Source: Natrinema versiforme JCM 10478
GTDB taxonomy: Archaea > Halobacteriota > Halobacteria > Halobacteriales > Natrialbaceae
Length of the DNA: 64,000 nucleotides
Assembly (NCBI RefSeq): GCF_000337195.1
Contig: NZ_AOID01000051.1
Location: 62,001-126,000 of the forward strand
Reading direction: 5' to 3'
This document shows positions 1 to 8,090 of the stretch, piece by piece. The stretch's first letter is position 1, and every line of letters begins with the position of its first letter. The notes under the pieces were generated by a model, which saw nothing but the letters and a program-made list of their open reading frames with translations, had not been told where the DNA came from and made no database searches. Made by a program: the position numbers and the translations under genes.

Positions 1-96
1 AATACACTCGACCGATCGCGGAGACGGCTCGGTCTCGTAGTCGGAACACTCCACTCGCTCGTGTGAACGATACCCACGGATACACTCTCGCCGTGA

Positions 97-582
97 TCAG
101 AGCAGGAAGACGGCCACGAGAAAGCCGAGGAGGATCGTTGCCGTCAACAGGACCTGAACCGCGGTCGACGCGAGCGTCCCGACGGTCGTGTAGACCGCCG
201 ACCTGGCGCTGCCCTCGAGTTCCTCGCCGCGGACGAACTCGAGGACGAAGACGGTGCCGAAGAGGCCGGCAAGCAGCCCCAGCGGGCCGGTGACGAGCAT
301 GAGGGCGATCCCGACCACGGCGGCGACCGCCGTCGTCACCCACGATGCGCCGCCGGCGCGTGCGGCGATCGACCCGCCGAAGAACTCGACGAGCGCGGTG
401 ACGACGGCGATAACGGCGAGGACGGCGAAGGTGAGGGCGCTCAGTTCGGCGAGCCCGGAACCCCACCAGTAGACGCCGAGGCCGGCCAGCGAGAGGAGAC
501 CGCTCGGCACCATCGGGACGGCCGCGCCGACGATTGCGCCCGCGAGCAACACGATGGCGACGACGAGAGCGACATCAACCAT
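97..582 (-). CDS. DUF456 family membrane protein
   Basis: A 161-residue protein made almost wholly of hydrophobic, glycine- and alanine-rich segments, with about five predicted membrane helices. The pattern (an N-terminal helix, then a VPMVPSGLLSLAGLGVYW-type segment and a glycine-rich GPLGLLAGLFGTVFVLEF segment) matches the DUF456 family of small integral membrane proteins, whose function is unknown. The length fits the family. It stands alone and faces away from the dehydrogenase at 746. The start is the only ATG before the first helix. The family call is from memory of the pattern. Confidence 0.85.
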   Translation of the reverse strand: MVDVALVVAIVLLAGAIVGAAVPMVPSGLLSLAGLGVYWWGSGLAELSALTFAVLAVIAVVTALVEFFGGSIAARAGGASWVTTAVAAVVGIALMLVTGPLGLLAGLFGTVFVLEFVRGEELEGSARSAVYTTVGTLASTAVQVLLTATILLGFLVAVFLL

Positions 583-745
583 ATCGGGGCGACGACGGAC
601 CGCGGCAAAGGCCTACCGCCTTCAGGAGGAGCAGCAGCGACGACTGCCCGTCGCTGCAGACCTGATTGGGTGGTCGCTGCCTACTATTACCAGTGGGACA
701 CCCGTTTCAGTGGCTACTATACGTGGACAGTACCGAACCGTGGAC

Positions 746-1486
746 ATGACGAACCCGCGCGGAGCGATCATCGTCGGCGCGTCGTCGGGGATCGGCGAAG
801 CGCTGGCCCGACGGCTCGCAGCGGACGGCTATCGGATCGGTCTGACGGCACGGCGAACGGAGCGACTACGGGAGATCGGCGAGGAACTGCCGACCAAATC
901 GTACGTCGCGACGATGGACGTTACAGAACCCGACGCCGCTCGAGACGCGTTTTTCGAATTGGCCGAGGCAATGCCCGCGGTCGACCTCGTCGTCGTCAGC
1001 GCCGGGGTCGCGAGCGTCAACCGGGACCTCGAGTGGGAGCCGGAACGACAGACGGTCGACGTCAACGTGGGCGGCTTTACCGCCATCGCGACGGCGGCGA
1101 TGGAGTACTTCGAGCGCGACCGGGACCCCGCGAGCGAGGCCGATGGACATCTCGTCGGGATTTCGTCGGTCGCGGCCCACATCGGCAGCGGCGACGCACC
1201 GGCGTACAACGCCTCCAAGGCCTACGTCTCGACGTACCTCGAGGGGCTTCGGTATCGGCAGACCGATCGAGACGCCGACGTGACGATCACGACCGTCGAG
1301 CCCGGCTTCGTCGACACCAAACTCTCGCTGGGCGGGTTTTGGGAGTGTTCACCCGAGACGGCGGCCGCACAGATCGCTCGAGCGATCCGGAACGAGCGGA
1401 CGCACGTGTACGTGACGCGGCGGTGGCGAGCCGTCGCATGGGTACTGGATCTCCTGCCGGAGCGGCTGTGTCGGCGACTGTTCTGA
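746..1486 (+). CDS. Short-chain dehydrogenase/reductase (SDR)
   Basis: A 246-residue classical SDR, expected to be a cytoplasmic NAD(P)-dependent oxidoreductase. The cofactor motif GASSGIG is about eight residues in. SAGVAS replaces the usual NNAG, and the serine in GISS and the YNASK (YxxxK) motif supply the catalytic residues. The frame stays open back to 554, but the ATG at 746 puts the Rossmann motif at its normal distance from the N-terminus and drops an unrelated low-complexity stretch. The substrate cannot be read from the sequence. Confidence 0.9.
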   Translation: MTNPRGAIIVGASSGIGEALARRLAADGYRIGLTARRTERLREIGEELPTKSYVATMDVTEPDAARDAFFELAEAMPAVDLVVVSAGVASVNRDLEWEPERQTVDVNVGGFTAIATAAMEYFERDRDPASEADGHLVGISSVAAHIGSGDAPAYNASKAYVSTYLEGLRYRQTDRDADVTITTVEPGFVDTKLSLGGFWECSPETAAAQIARAIRNERTHVYVTRRWRAVAWVLDLLPERLCRRLF

Positions 1487-1579
1487 GTTCAGCCTGCGGA
1501 GCCACATTTATTCCACACTCACGTACACGGGATACTATATGAACGACTATACCAGCAGTTACCGATAGGCCGTTCCACA

Positions 1580-1852
1580 GTGACAGATCAAACCGAGAGT
1601 GAGATCGTCCATCGCACGCTCGATCCGGACGGCGACAACCCGGCAGTACAGGTCATCGAAGCGGTCATGGACCTCGAAGGCGTCGATTCGACCGAGCTAC
1701 CAACGATATACGACTGCATAGACGGGATGCTCACCGAACTGTTTTCGAACCCGCCGTCACCGGAGGCACAGATGGAGGTCGAGTTCAGTTATCACCGGTA
1801 TCGAATCACCGTCGAGCAAAACGGGACGGCGAAGTTCGTGAAGACGGGGTAA
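1580..1852 (+). CDS. HalOD1 output domain protein
   Basis: A 90-residue acidic protein starting with GTG. It resembles the halobacterial output domain HalOD1, found alone or attached to haloarchaeal signalling proteins. The recognisable pattern is PAVQVIEAVMDLEGVD followed by LPTIYDCIDG and a closing two-strand segment (VEFSYHRYRITVEQNGT). No enzyme motif or membrane segment is present. The molecular role of HalOD1 is not established. It stands alone, convergent with tmcA. Confidence 0.85.
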   Translation: MTDQTESEIVHRTLDPDGDNPAVQVIEAVMDLEGVDSTELPTIYDCIDGMLTELFSNPPSPEAQMEVEFSYHRYRITVEQNGTAKFVKTG

Positions 1853-1946
1853 GCGGGTATTTCGCTGCCGGGAGAGCCCTCCGCCGCTCGCTGAGTAGCG
1901 AACGGGAGTCCGACTCATCCGTCAGTACTGACCCAGGTCCACTGGA

Positions 1947-4238
1947 TCACTCGTCGACGAACCGGTCTCGAACCTCGAATGCCGTCTCCGTCCCGTAGAG
2001 ATCGACGAGCGGGCGGAACGCGTCGCCGAGCGCTCGCATGCACTGGCTCGTCGAGTGATAGCCGAGGCGATCGGCGACGGTCTCCCAGCCCTGGCCCTGC
2101 AGCACGCGGCGGACGAGCAAGCGCTCCTCGCGATCGGTCAGGGCCACGGACTCGGGGTCGTCGACGAAGTACCGCACGGCGAGGTCCCTGAACGGGCCGG
2201 GATCGACGGCGAACAGCCCCGGGCCGTAGGCGGCGCTCGCGACGAGGTCCCACTCGAAATCGGTCAACGCGAGCGGTGGCCCGGCGTCTGCATCGACGCT
2301 CCGGAGCGCCGCGCGGGCCACGTCGGGCTCGAGGTCGTCCAGCGAGTCCGAACAGAGCGCGGCGAACCGGCGGACGAACCGGTCGGCGTGGCGGTCGTGT
2401 AACGCCCGTCCGTCGTCGCTCGTCGGCGCGAGCATGAGCACGGAGTACTCGCCGCTGGCGTCGTTACGGGTGGTCGAGACGAAGACCGTCCGATAGCCGT
2501 TCTCGCGCCAGAACGCGAGCAGGCCGGGCGTCGCGCCGAAGCCGGTACCGAGCCAGTCGATGCTGCCGGGCTCGTCGCCGGCGTCGCTCCGGCCGCCGAA
2601 TTCTTCGTGGACGCACTCGAGCAGGTGCGAGCCCAGCCCCCGCGAGCGGGCCGCATGGTGGGTCGCGATGCGGACGACCCGGAGGCCGGCCGGCTCGCCC
2701 GCCGCCTCGTCTCGGAGTTGGCTCGTCAGCACGTCCGGCAGCATGTTGCCCCGCACCCGGTCGCCCTCGTACATCATCGAGCGGGTGTCGGCCGGCAGAT
2801 TCCCCTCGCGTGCGAGCAGCGCGACGCTAACGACGTGGCCGTCGTGGACGAGCGCCCGCGCCTCGAGGTTGGGCGCGTCGAGCAGTCGCGCGAGGTCGTT
2901 GGGTTCGGTCCGGTAGTGGGCGAGGACGAGCAGCCCGAAGGCCTCCCGCAGTAGGCGGTCGTCGGCGAGGAGGTCGTTGGGCTCGAGTCGCCGGTACTCG
3001 ACCGATTCGGGTGTCGCGTCGGCTACGAGCGGCTCGACCGGCGGCCGCGCGTCGAGCAACAGCGCGCGGAAGGCCCACACCTCGACGGGGTCGCCCGCCG
3101 CGTACCGGATCGGCTCGACGAGCGTGCAGTCGGTCACTTTCCGGTCGCTTTCGGCGAGATGGTCACGGAATCGGACCGAAAAGCCCCGTCCCGCGCCCTC
3201 GTAGCCGTGGACCGTCGTCGCGAACGCGACTCGGTCGGCGGCGAGCAGGGAATCGAGCGTCGCGACCGGGAGTGCGGCGGCCTCGTCGACGATGACGATA
3301 TCAGCCGACCCGAGGGCGTCGACGGCCGCGCTCGGCTCGCGGAATCGAACGGAGCCGCCAGTGGCCGTCTCGATCAGATGCGATTCGACGGTGGGGCCGC
3401 GCTCGGAGCCGTCCGCGAGCGTCGCACAGAGTTCTTCCGCCCGGTCGAACAGTTCCGAAGCGTTCCGCGCGGCGGGGGCGGTCACGAGCACGTCCTCGCC
3501 GTCGGCGGCGAAGGCCCCCGCGGCCAGCCCCGCAGCGCTCGACTTGCCCCGGCCGCGGTCGGCCTCGAGGACGACGGCCTGTCCGTCCTCGAGCAGCGAC
3601 TCGAAGGCGGCGACGGCGTCGGCCTGATCGCTCGTCAGGCAGGCCTCGTAGGCGGCGGCCGGAAACCGGTGCTCCGGCGGAGGGGCCGGCGCTGCCGTCG
3701 CCAGCCGGGGAGCCGGATCGGTCAGCCCGTCGGCCTCGAGTCGATCGGCATCGAGGTCGACGATCGCGATCCCGCGGTGGGCTCGCAGCGTCTCGACGAG
3801 GCGGCGTCTGAACCGGCCGGTAACCGCGTCCAGTTCGAACGGCGGCACGGCAAGCGACGCGTCGAACTCGCCGCGGCGCTCCGGCCACGCCTCGAGCGGC
3901 GGGGTCAGCAGGATGAGGAGGCCGCCGCCGTCGACCGCTCCGGCGACTTTCCCGAGCGCGTTCGGCTGGAGTTCCGCGTGGGCGTCGACCGCGATGGCGT
4001 CCCGCGTCGTTCCGAGGAGGTCGTCCGCGTTGACCTGCCGGCGCTGTTCACAGCGGAGTCGGTCGTCGGGGCCGACGAGCGTCGTCCCAGTGATCGGGAT
4101 CGACAGCGTCTCGAGGATCGACTCGAGGGCGTCGTACCCTCGCTCGCGGTCGCCCGCGAGCACTACTAGCCGTCGCTCGTTCGCTCGTTTGGCTTCCTCG
4201 CGGAGCGATTCGGCGAGGGCGGCCGCGTCGACGTCCAT
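1947..4238 (-). CDS. tmcA: tRNA(Met) cytidine acetyltransferase TmcA
   Basis: A 763-residue enzyme that makes N4-acetylcytidine in tRNA (and, in archaea, other RNAs) from acetyl-CoA and ATP. Domain order: an N-terminal DUF1726-like region, an RNA helicase-type ATPase with Walker A GRGKSS near residue 230 and the Walker B-like IVDEAAALP, then a GNAT acetyltransferase core (VVRIATHHAARSRGLGSHLL), then a C-terminal tRNA-binding region. The frame extends to 4322, but the ATG at 4238 begins the family-like MDVDAAALAESL and is preferred. Length is normal for archaeal TmcA. It faces away from the DGC-domain gene. Confidence 0.95.
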   Translation of the reverse strand: MDVDAAALAESLREEAKRANERRLVVLAGDRERGYDALESILETLSIPITGTTLVGPDDRLRCEQRRQVNADDLLGTTRDAIAVDAHAELQPNALGKVAGAVDGGGLLILLTPPLEAWPERRGEFDASLAVPPFELDAVTGRFRRRLVETLRAHRGIAIVDLDADRLEADGLTDPAPRLATAAPAPPPEHRFPAAAYEACLTSDQADAVAAFESLLEDGQAVVLEADRGRGKSSAAGLAAGAFAADGEDVLVTAPAARNASELFDRAEELCATLADGSERGPTVESHLIETATGGSVRFREPSAAVDALGSADIVIVDEAAALPVATLDSLLAADRVAFATTVHGYEGAGRGFSVRFRDHLAESDRKVTDCTLVEPIRYAAGDPVEVWAFRALLLDARPPVEPLVADATPESVEYRRLEPNDLLADDRLLREAFGLLVLAHYRTEPNDLARLLDAPNLEARALVHDGHVVSVALLAREGNLPADTRSMMYEGDRVRGNMLPDVLTSQLRDEAAGEPAGLRVVRIATHHAARSRGLGSHLLECVHEEFGGRSDAGDEPGSIDWLGTGFGATPGLLAFWRENGYRTVFVSTTRNDASGEYSVLMLAPTSDDGRALHDRHADRFVRRFAALCSDSLDDLEPDVARAALRSVDADAGPPLALTDFEWDLVASAAYGPGLFAVDPGPFRDLAVRYFVDDPESVALTDREERLLVRRVLQGQGWETVADRLGYHSTSQCMRALGDAFRPLVDLYGTETAFEVRDRFVDE

Positions 4239-4367
4239 GCCTTCGCTGGGGTTCCTCGAGAGTAATAGGCACCGGAACGTGCCGACGGCGACGGGATCAC
4301 GGCCGGTCCGTGTCGAGCGCACATGTACGGGAGTACCGTTATCGGGATTTCGAGCAGGGGTTTCGGT

Positions 4368-4748
4368 ATGTCAGACGCATCCGACGACCACCCGCTGGTG
4401 TACTCGTGTTCGGGCTGTTCGAGCGCAGCGCAGATGGCGAACGATCTGGCCGTCTCGCTGGACAGGGACGGCGTCGCCGAGATGTCGTGTATCGCCGGCG
4501 TCGGCGGCGACGTGGCCCCGCTGGTCGAGACCGCGACCTCCGGCCGGGAGATCGTCGTCATCGACGGCTGTCCGCTCGAGTGCGCAAAGGAGTGTCTCGA
4601 CCACCACGATGTCTCGCCCGACCTGCACTACAATCTCGCAGCGGAGGGTGTGTCGAAGGAGTATCACACGGACTACGACGACGACGAGGCCGAGACGCTG
4701 CGCGGAGAACTGGAAGCAGACATCGAATCCCATATGAAACAGAACTGA
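4368..4748 (+). CDS. DGC-domain putative zinc-binding protein
   Basis: A 126-residue protein with the conserved cysteines of the DGC family: YSCSGCSSAAQMAND near the N-terminus, MSCIAGVGGD in the middle (the family is named for an Asp-Gly-Cys motif), and IDGCPLECAKECLD towards the end. It ends in an acidic tail. Members are thought to bind zinc and are sometimes found near metal-homeostasis genes; the exact role is unknown. The ATG at 4368 is chosen over 4323 because the conserved part begins immediately after it. Confidence 0.85.
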   Translation: MSDASDDHPLVYSCSGCSSAAQMANDLAVSLDRDGVAEMSCIAGVGGDVAPLVETATSGREIVVIDGCPLECAKECLDHHDVSPDLHYNLAAEGVSKEYHTDYDDDEAETLRGELEADIESHMKQN

Positions 4749-4816
4749 TTGGTCGGCACAGAGTAGGGCTGTCGGGCCGTGCGGTGGTATCCCACGGCCT
4801 CGTGCGTTTGAACACG

Positions 4817-4824
4817 CTTTTAAG
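4817..4824 (+). promoter_or_regulatory. TATA-like box of the ribosomal protein operon
   Basis: The sequence cttttaag is the only strong AT-rich box upstream of the L7Ae gene. A start about 25 bases downstream (near 4846) would give a leader of roughly 125 bases. That is unusual in a genome where most transcripts look leaderless, and it leaves room for the structure at 4860-4972. Confidence 0.55.
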
Positions 4825-4859
4825 GGGGGCAGCGCTATTCGAGTGTACACCCTACGCGG

Positions 4860-4972
4860 GGTTGATGATGCTCCTAGCTTCACAGGACTTCCGCCGGAAT
4901 CGATCCGGCACGGGTACCCAGTGCCCGGACGGCAGGGGAGCGCGAGCCCACGTGTAGGAGAGGTGAACAACC
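4860..4972 (+). promoter_or_regulatory. Candidate structured leader hiding the L7Ae ribosome-binding site
   Basis: Two segments can pair across the leader: ggtt (4860-4863) with aacc (4969-4972), and ctccta (4871-4876) with taggag (4955-4960). Between them lies an internal loop with gatgatg on one side and aggtgaac on the other. These carry UGAUGA-like and UGA elements of the kind found in kink-turns, but not a canonical box C/D. The right arm contains the likely Shine-Dalgarno (ggag then ggtga) just before the ATG at 4974. A further perfect six-pair hairpin (gccgga/tccggc) lies inside. Archaeal L7Ae is known to bind kink-turns and to regulate its own mRNA; action here is inference. Confidence 0.45.
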
Positions 4973-4973
4973 A

Positions 4974-5336
4974 ATGTCAGTCTACGTCAATACCGACATC
5001 CCAGCCGACCTCGCCGACGACGCCCTTGAGGCGCTCGAGGTCGCACGAGACACCGGACGCGTAAAGAAAGGAACGAACGAAACCACGAAGGCGATCGAGC
5101 GCGGCAACGCCGAGCTCGTCTACGTCGCCGAAGACGTCTCCCCCGAGGAGATCGTCATGCACCTGCCCGAACTCGCCGATGAGAAGGGTATTCCCGTCGT
5201 CTTTATCGAGACCCAAGACGACGTCGGCCACGCAGCCGGCCTCGAGGTCGGCTCGGCCGCCGCGGCGGTCGTCGACGCCGGCGAGGCAGACGACGACGTC
5301 GAGGACATCGCCAGTAAGCTCGAGGACCTCGACTGA
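4974..5336 (+). CDS. rpl7ae: Ribosomal protein L7Ae
   Basis: A 120-residue member of the L7Ae/L30e RNA-binding family. It is a large-subunit protein and, in archaea, also the kink-turn-binding core of box C/D and H/ACA RNPs and RNase P. Recognisable segments are [14 protein letters not shown] (RNA contact), [18 protein letters not shown] and the closing [11 protein letters not shown]. Length is normal. It is the first gene of an operon with S28e, L24e and nucleoside diphosphate kinase, and it has a strong Shine-Dalgarno, which fits a leadered transcript. Confidence 0.97.
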   Translation: MSVYVNTDIPADLADDALEALEVARDTGRVKKGTNETTKAIERGNAELVYVAEDVSPEEIVMHLPELADEKGIPVVFIETQDDVGHAAGLEVGSAAAAVVDAGEADDDVEDIASKLEDLD

Positions 5337-5347
5337 GGTGATCAGAG

Positions 5348-5572
5348 ATGAGTGCTGAAGAGGAAGAAAGCGGCTCTACGCCCGCCGAGGTCATCGAGGT
5401 CGTCGGCAAGACCGGCATGCACGGCGAAGCCATGCAGGTCAAATGCCGAATCAAGGAGGGCGAGAACCAGGGACGAATCATCACCCGTAACTGCCTCGGC
5501 CCGGTCCGCGAAGGGGACGTACTCCAACTTCGCGAGACCGCCCGCGAGGCCGACTCCATCGGAGGACAATAA
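5348..5572 (+). CDS. rps28e: Small-subunit ribosomal protein S28e
   Basis: A 74-residue S28e protein of the small subunit, with the typical [16 protein letters not shown] and the nearly invariant [15 protein letters not shown] followed by LRETAREAD. It starts 11 bases after the L7Ae stop and its own stop overlaps the next ATG by one base, so translation is probably coupled through the operon. S28e lies near the mRNA exit and E site. Length is normal; a short acidic N-terminus is typical of haloarchaea. Confidence 0.97.
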   Translation: MSAEEEESGSTPAEVIEVVGKTGMHGEAMQVKCRIKEGENQGRIITRNCLGPVREGDVLQLRETAREADSIGGQ

Positions 5573-5922
5573 TGGTCGAGAAACGCACCTGCGACTACAC
5601 GGGCGAAGAGATCGAACCCGGTACGGGCATCATGTACGTCAAGAACGACGGCAGCGTGCTCCACTTCGTCGACTCCAAGGCGGAGAAAAACTACAAGCTC
5701 GGGCGCGAACCGCGCGACCTCGAGTGGACCGAGGACGGTCGTCGCGGCAAGGGTTCCACGCAGGCCGACACGCCTGCTGACGAGGACGCCGACCAGACCG
5801 AGGAGGTCGAGGCCGGCGACGACGAGGACCTCGAAACGGAGTCCGACGCGGACGACGAAGACGTGCCCGCCGAGGACGAAACCGCCGACGAGACCGAGGA
5901 AACCGAGGCCGAAGAAGCATGA
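5572..5922 (+). CDS. rpl24e: Large-subunit ribosomal protein L24e with acidic tail
   Basis: A 116-residue protein. The first 60 or so residues are L24e: a zinc-ribbon-type start ([14 protein letters not shown]), then [32 protein letters not shown]. The usual second cysteine pair is not present. The last 50 or so residues are a run of Asp and Glu with few other residues, roughly doubling the usual length. Similar acidic tails occur on haloarchaeal ribosomal proteins. It lies between S28e (one-base overlap) and ndk (four-base ATGA overlap). Confidence 0.95.
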   Translation: MVEKRTCDYTGEEIEPGTGIMYVKNDGSVLHFVDSKAEKNYKLGREPRDLEWTEDGRRGKGSTQADTPADEDADQTEEVEAGDDEDLETESDADDEDVPAEDETADETEETEAEEA

Positions 5923-6383
5923 GCGATCACGAGCGAACCTTCGTGATGGTCAAGCCCGACGCCTTCGCGCGCGGACTCGTGGGCGAAGTCGTCTCTCGAC
6001 TCGAGGACCGCGGGCTCAAGCTCGTCGGTATTAAGGTCGAGACCATGCCTCGCGAGCGAGCGGAAGAACACTACGGTGAACACGAGGACAAGCCGTTCTA
6101 CGACGACCTCGTCGACTTCATCACCTCGGGACCGGTCGTCCCGATGGTCTGGGAGGGCCAGGACGCGACCCGTCAGGTCCGCCAGATGATCGGCGAGACC
6201 GACCCGCTCGAGGCCGAACCCGGCACGATCCGGGGCGACTACGCGCTCGATCTCGGTCGGAACGTCGTCCACGCGGCCGACCACGAGGACGAGGGCGCAA
6301 ACGAGCGCGAAATCGGGATCCACTTCGACGACGACGAACTGATCGACTACGATCAGCACGACGCCGAGTGGCTCTACGAGTAA
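5919..6383 (+). CDS. ndk: Nucleoside diphosphate kinase
   Basis: A 154-residue kinase that balances nucleoside triphosphate pools by moving a phosphate from ATP through a phosphohistidine. [22 protein letters not shown] opens the protein, and [11 protein letters not shown] contains the active-site histidine, followed by EREIGIHF. Length is normal. It closes the ribosomal protein operon (its ATG overlaps the L24e stop). The same order is common in Euryarchaeota, where infB often follows; infB is absent here. Confidence 0.97.
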   Translation: MSDHERTFVMVKPDAFARGLVGEVVSRLEDRGLKLVGIKVETMPRERAEEHYGEHEDKPFYDDLVDFITSGPVVPMVWEGQDATRQVRQMIGETDPLEAEPGTIRGDYALDLGRNVVHAADHEDEGANEREIGIHFDDDELIDYDQHDAEWLYE

Positions 6384-6391
6384 GCGTCTCG

Positions 6392-6415
6392 ACGGCGTGA
6401 GCGCCGTTTCATTTT
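6392..6415 (+). terminator. Possible terminator after ndk
   Basis: A perfect six-pair stem with a four-base loop (acggcg tgag cgccgt, 6392-6407) is followed by the T-rich run ttcatttt. It lies eight bases after the ndk stop, so it is well placed to end the ribosomal operon. Archaeal termination relies mainly on T-runs, and this run is interrupted, so confidence is moderate. Confidence 0.4.
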
Positions 6416-6473
6416 GGAGAGCAGTCGGTAGCGGCTACGATCGGTGTGAGTTCCACCAGTTCTGCTGCGAGCG

Positions 6474-6492
6474 GAGCCGCTGATAGCGGCTC
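6474..6492. other. Perfect short palindrome in the gap after ndk
   Basis: An eight-base perfect inverted repeat with a three-base loop (gagccgct gat agcggctc) lies in the 274-base gap between ndk and the DUF7344 gene. No T-run follows, so it does not look like a terminator. The rest of the gap holds an AT-rich segment (ttaacacacgtatatttctag, around 6557-6577) that could be the promoter of the next gene. No other feature is seen. Confidence 0.3.
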
Positions 6493-6657
6493 AGTACCCG
6501 CCGTTCGTCGAGCCGTCAGTCCGGCACGATTCCGTCTTCACACATACTATCGGATTTAACACACGTATATTTCTAGAGGGACGTAAGGTCTAATGTGGGG
6601 GCTGTAGTAGGTTCCCGTGGTGGTTTCGAATGGTAACATACGGTAGGTGGTTCGTGG

Positions 6658-7065
6658 ATGCGTGAAACGGAGGGCGAGCCGGCGGCGTTAACGGGGGAGG
6701 CAACGCCGTCGTTGGATCTCGTTTTCGATCTGCTCTCGAACAGTCGGCGACGGTACGCACTCTACTTTCTCAATGACCGGCCGGATGGTGTCGCAACGGT
6801 TGACACCCTCACTGAGAACGTTATCGCCCTCGAGCGGACGATAGACGGCGACGAGACGGATGCGGCAGAAACGGCGACGGTCGCAGACTCCATATCGGCC
6901 GACCGACAAACGACGGTCCTAGCCGAACTCCAGCACAGCCACCTTCCGAAACTCGAGGACGCGGGGGTCCTCGAACACGATCGGCGAAGCGAGACGGTTC
7001 GGTACTGGGGCCAACCGTCGCTCGAGGAGTGGCTCGAACACGCCCGCCACAAGGAACTTGAGTAA
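6658..7065 (+). CDS. DUF7344-type winged-helix regulator
   Basis: A 135-residue protein with a winged-helix DNA-binding fold of the haloarchaeal DUF7344 type. LDLVFDLLSNSRRRYALYFLND forms the first helices, and RQTTVLAELQHSHLPKLEDAGVLEHDRRSETVRYWG forms the recognition helix and wing. The SHLPKL-x-x-G segment is diagnostic and recurs in the protein at 62336. It is presumed to be a cytoplasmic transcription regulator; targets are unknown. It stands alone ahead of the superoxide dismutase gene. Confidence 0.8.
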   Translation: MRETEGEPAALTGEATPSLDLVFDLLSNSRRRYALYFLNDRPDGVATVDTLTENVIALERTIDGDETDAAETATVADSISADRQTTVLAELQHSHLPKLEDAGVLEHDRRSETVRYWGQPSLEEWLEHARHKELE

Positions 7066-7265
7066 TCGCGCGGAGCCGGCGGCGATCGAAGACGGGGGAT
7101 GGCGAGCGGGAGTTGCTGAAAGCTTTAAGACCGCGTCCGTGGTTGAACCAGTGGAGTGTCGGTAAATCGCACGACGGAGCGGCCGTGACTTTGTGAGGTG
7201 TGATATCGTCTCACTCCTCAAAACTTAACAAGCGAGATACCGATACAGAACGTGAGGTGCATACT

Positions 7266-7868
7266 ATGGCTGATCACGAACTTCCACCACTACCGTACGA
7301 TTACGACGCGCTCGAACCGGCTCTGTCCGAACAGGTACTGACCTGGCATCACGATACGCACCATCAGGGCTACGTCAATGGCCTCAACTCGGCCGAGGAG
7401 ACCCTCGCCGAGAACCGCGAGGACGGCGACTTCGGCTCGACGCCGGGGGCGCTCAAAAACGTCACCCACAACGGCTGTGGTCACTATCTCCACACGCTGT
7501 TCTGGGAGAACATGTCGCCGAACGGCGGCGGCGAACCCGACGGCGATCTCGCCGACCGCATCGAGGAGGACTTCGGGTCCTACGAGGGCTGGAAGGGCGA
7601 GTTCGAGGCCGCAGCCGGTGCCGCCGGTGGCTGGGCGCTGCTGGTCTACGACCCGGTTGCAAAGCAACTGCGCAACATCGCGGTCGACAAGCACGATCAG
7701 GGTGCGCTCTGGGGCGCACATCCCGTGCTCGCGCTGGACGTCTGGGAGCACTCCTACTACTACGACTACGGTCCGGACCGCGGGGACTTCATCGACGCCT
7801 TCTTCGACGTCGTCAACTGGGAGAAGGCCGAAGAGGAATTCCAGACGTGCCTCGATCACTTCGAGTGA
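7266..7868 (+). CDS. sod: Superoxide dismutase (Mn/Fe family)
   Basis: A 200-residue cytoplasmic enzyme that converts superoxide to oxygen and hydrogen peroxide. The metal ligands are visible in family context: the histidine in LTWHHDTHHQGYVNGLN, the histidine in GCGHYLHTLFW, and the aspartate and histidine in LDVWEHSYYYDYG. Length is normal. The frame extends up to 7200, but the ATG at 7266 begins MADHELPPLPYDYDALEP, the standard N-terminus. Haloarchaeal enzymes of this family normally use manganese. A T-run at about 7906-7911 may end the transcript. Confidence 0.97.
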   Translation: MADHELPPLPYDYDALEPALSEQVLTWHHDTHHQGYVNGLNSAEETLAENREDGDFGSTPGALKNVTHNGCGHYLHTLFWENMSPNGGGEPDGDLADRIEEDFGSYEGWKGEFEAAAGAAGGWALLVYDPVAKQLRNIAVDKHDQGALWGAHPVLALDVWEHSYYYDYGPDRGDFIDAFFDVVNWEKAEEEFQTCLDHFE

Positions 7869-7904
7869 TCTAGCCGGCAGTCAACGCGACGAGTTGTCTA
7901 TCTC

Positions 7905-7912
7905 GACTTTTT
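7905..7912 (+). terminator. T-run terminator after the superoxide dismutase gene
   Basis: A run of six T (cgacttttttgg) about 40 bases after the stop codon. T-runs are the usual intrinsic termination signal for the archaeal RNA polymerase. No stem precedes it. Confidence 0.4.
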
Positions 7913-8090
7913 TGGAGTTCAGTGATGGATAGCGCCGATAGACGTTACTCCCGTTCTCACTCGCCTCCTCTCGCTCGAGACTGCCACCGTCGTTCCCGTG
8001 TCCTCGAGAACTCGACTGTCTGTCCGACATCGCATGGGTTGTGAGCGAGGACCACGGTTTAACTACATGTATCACGATGAATGGTTACAT

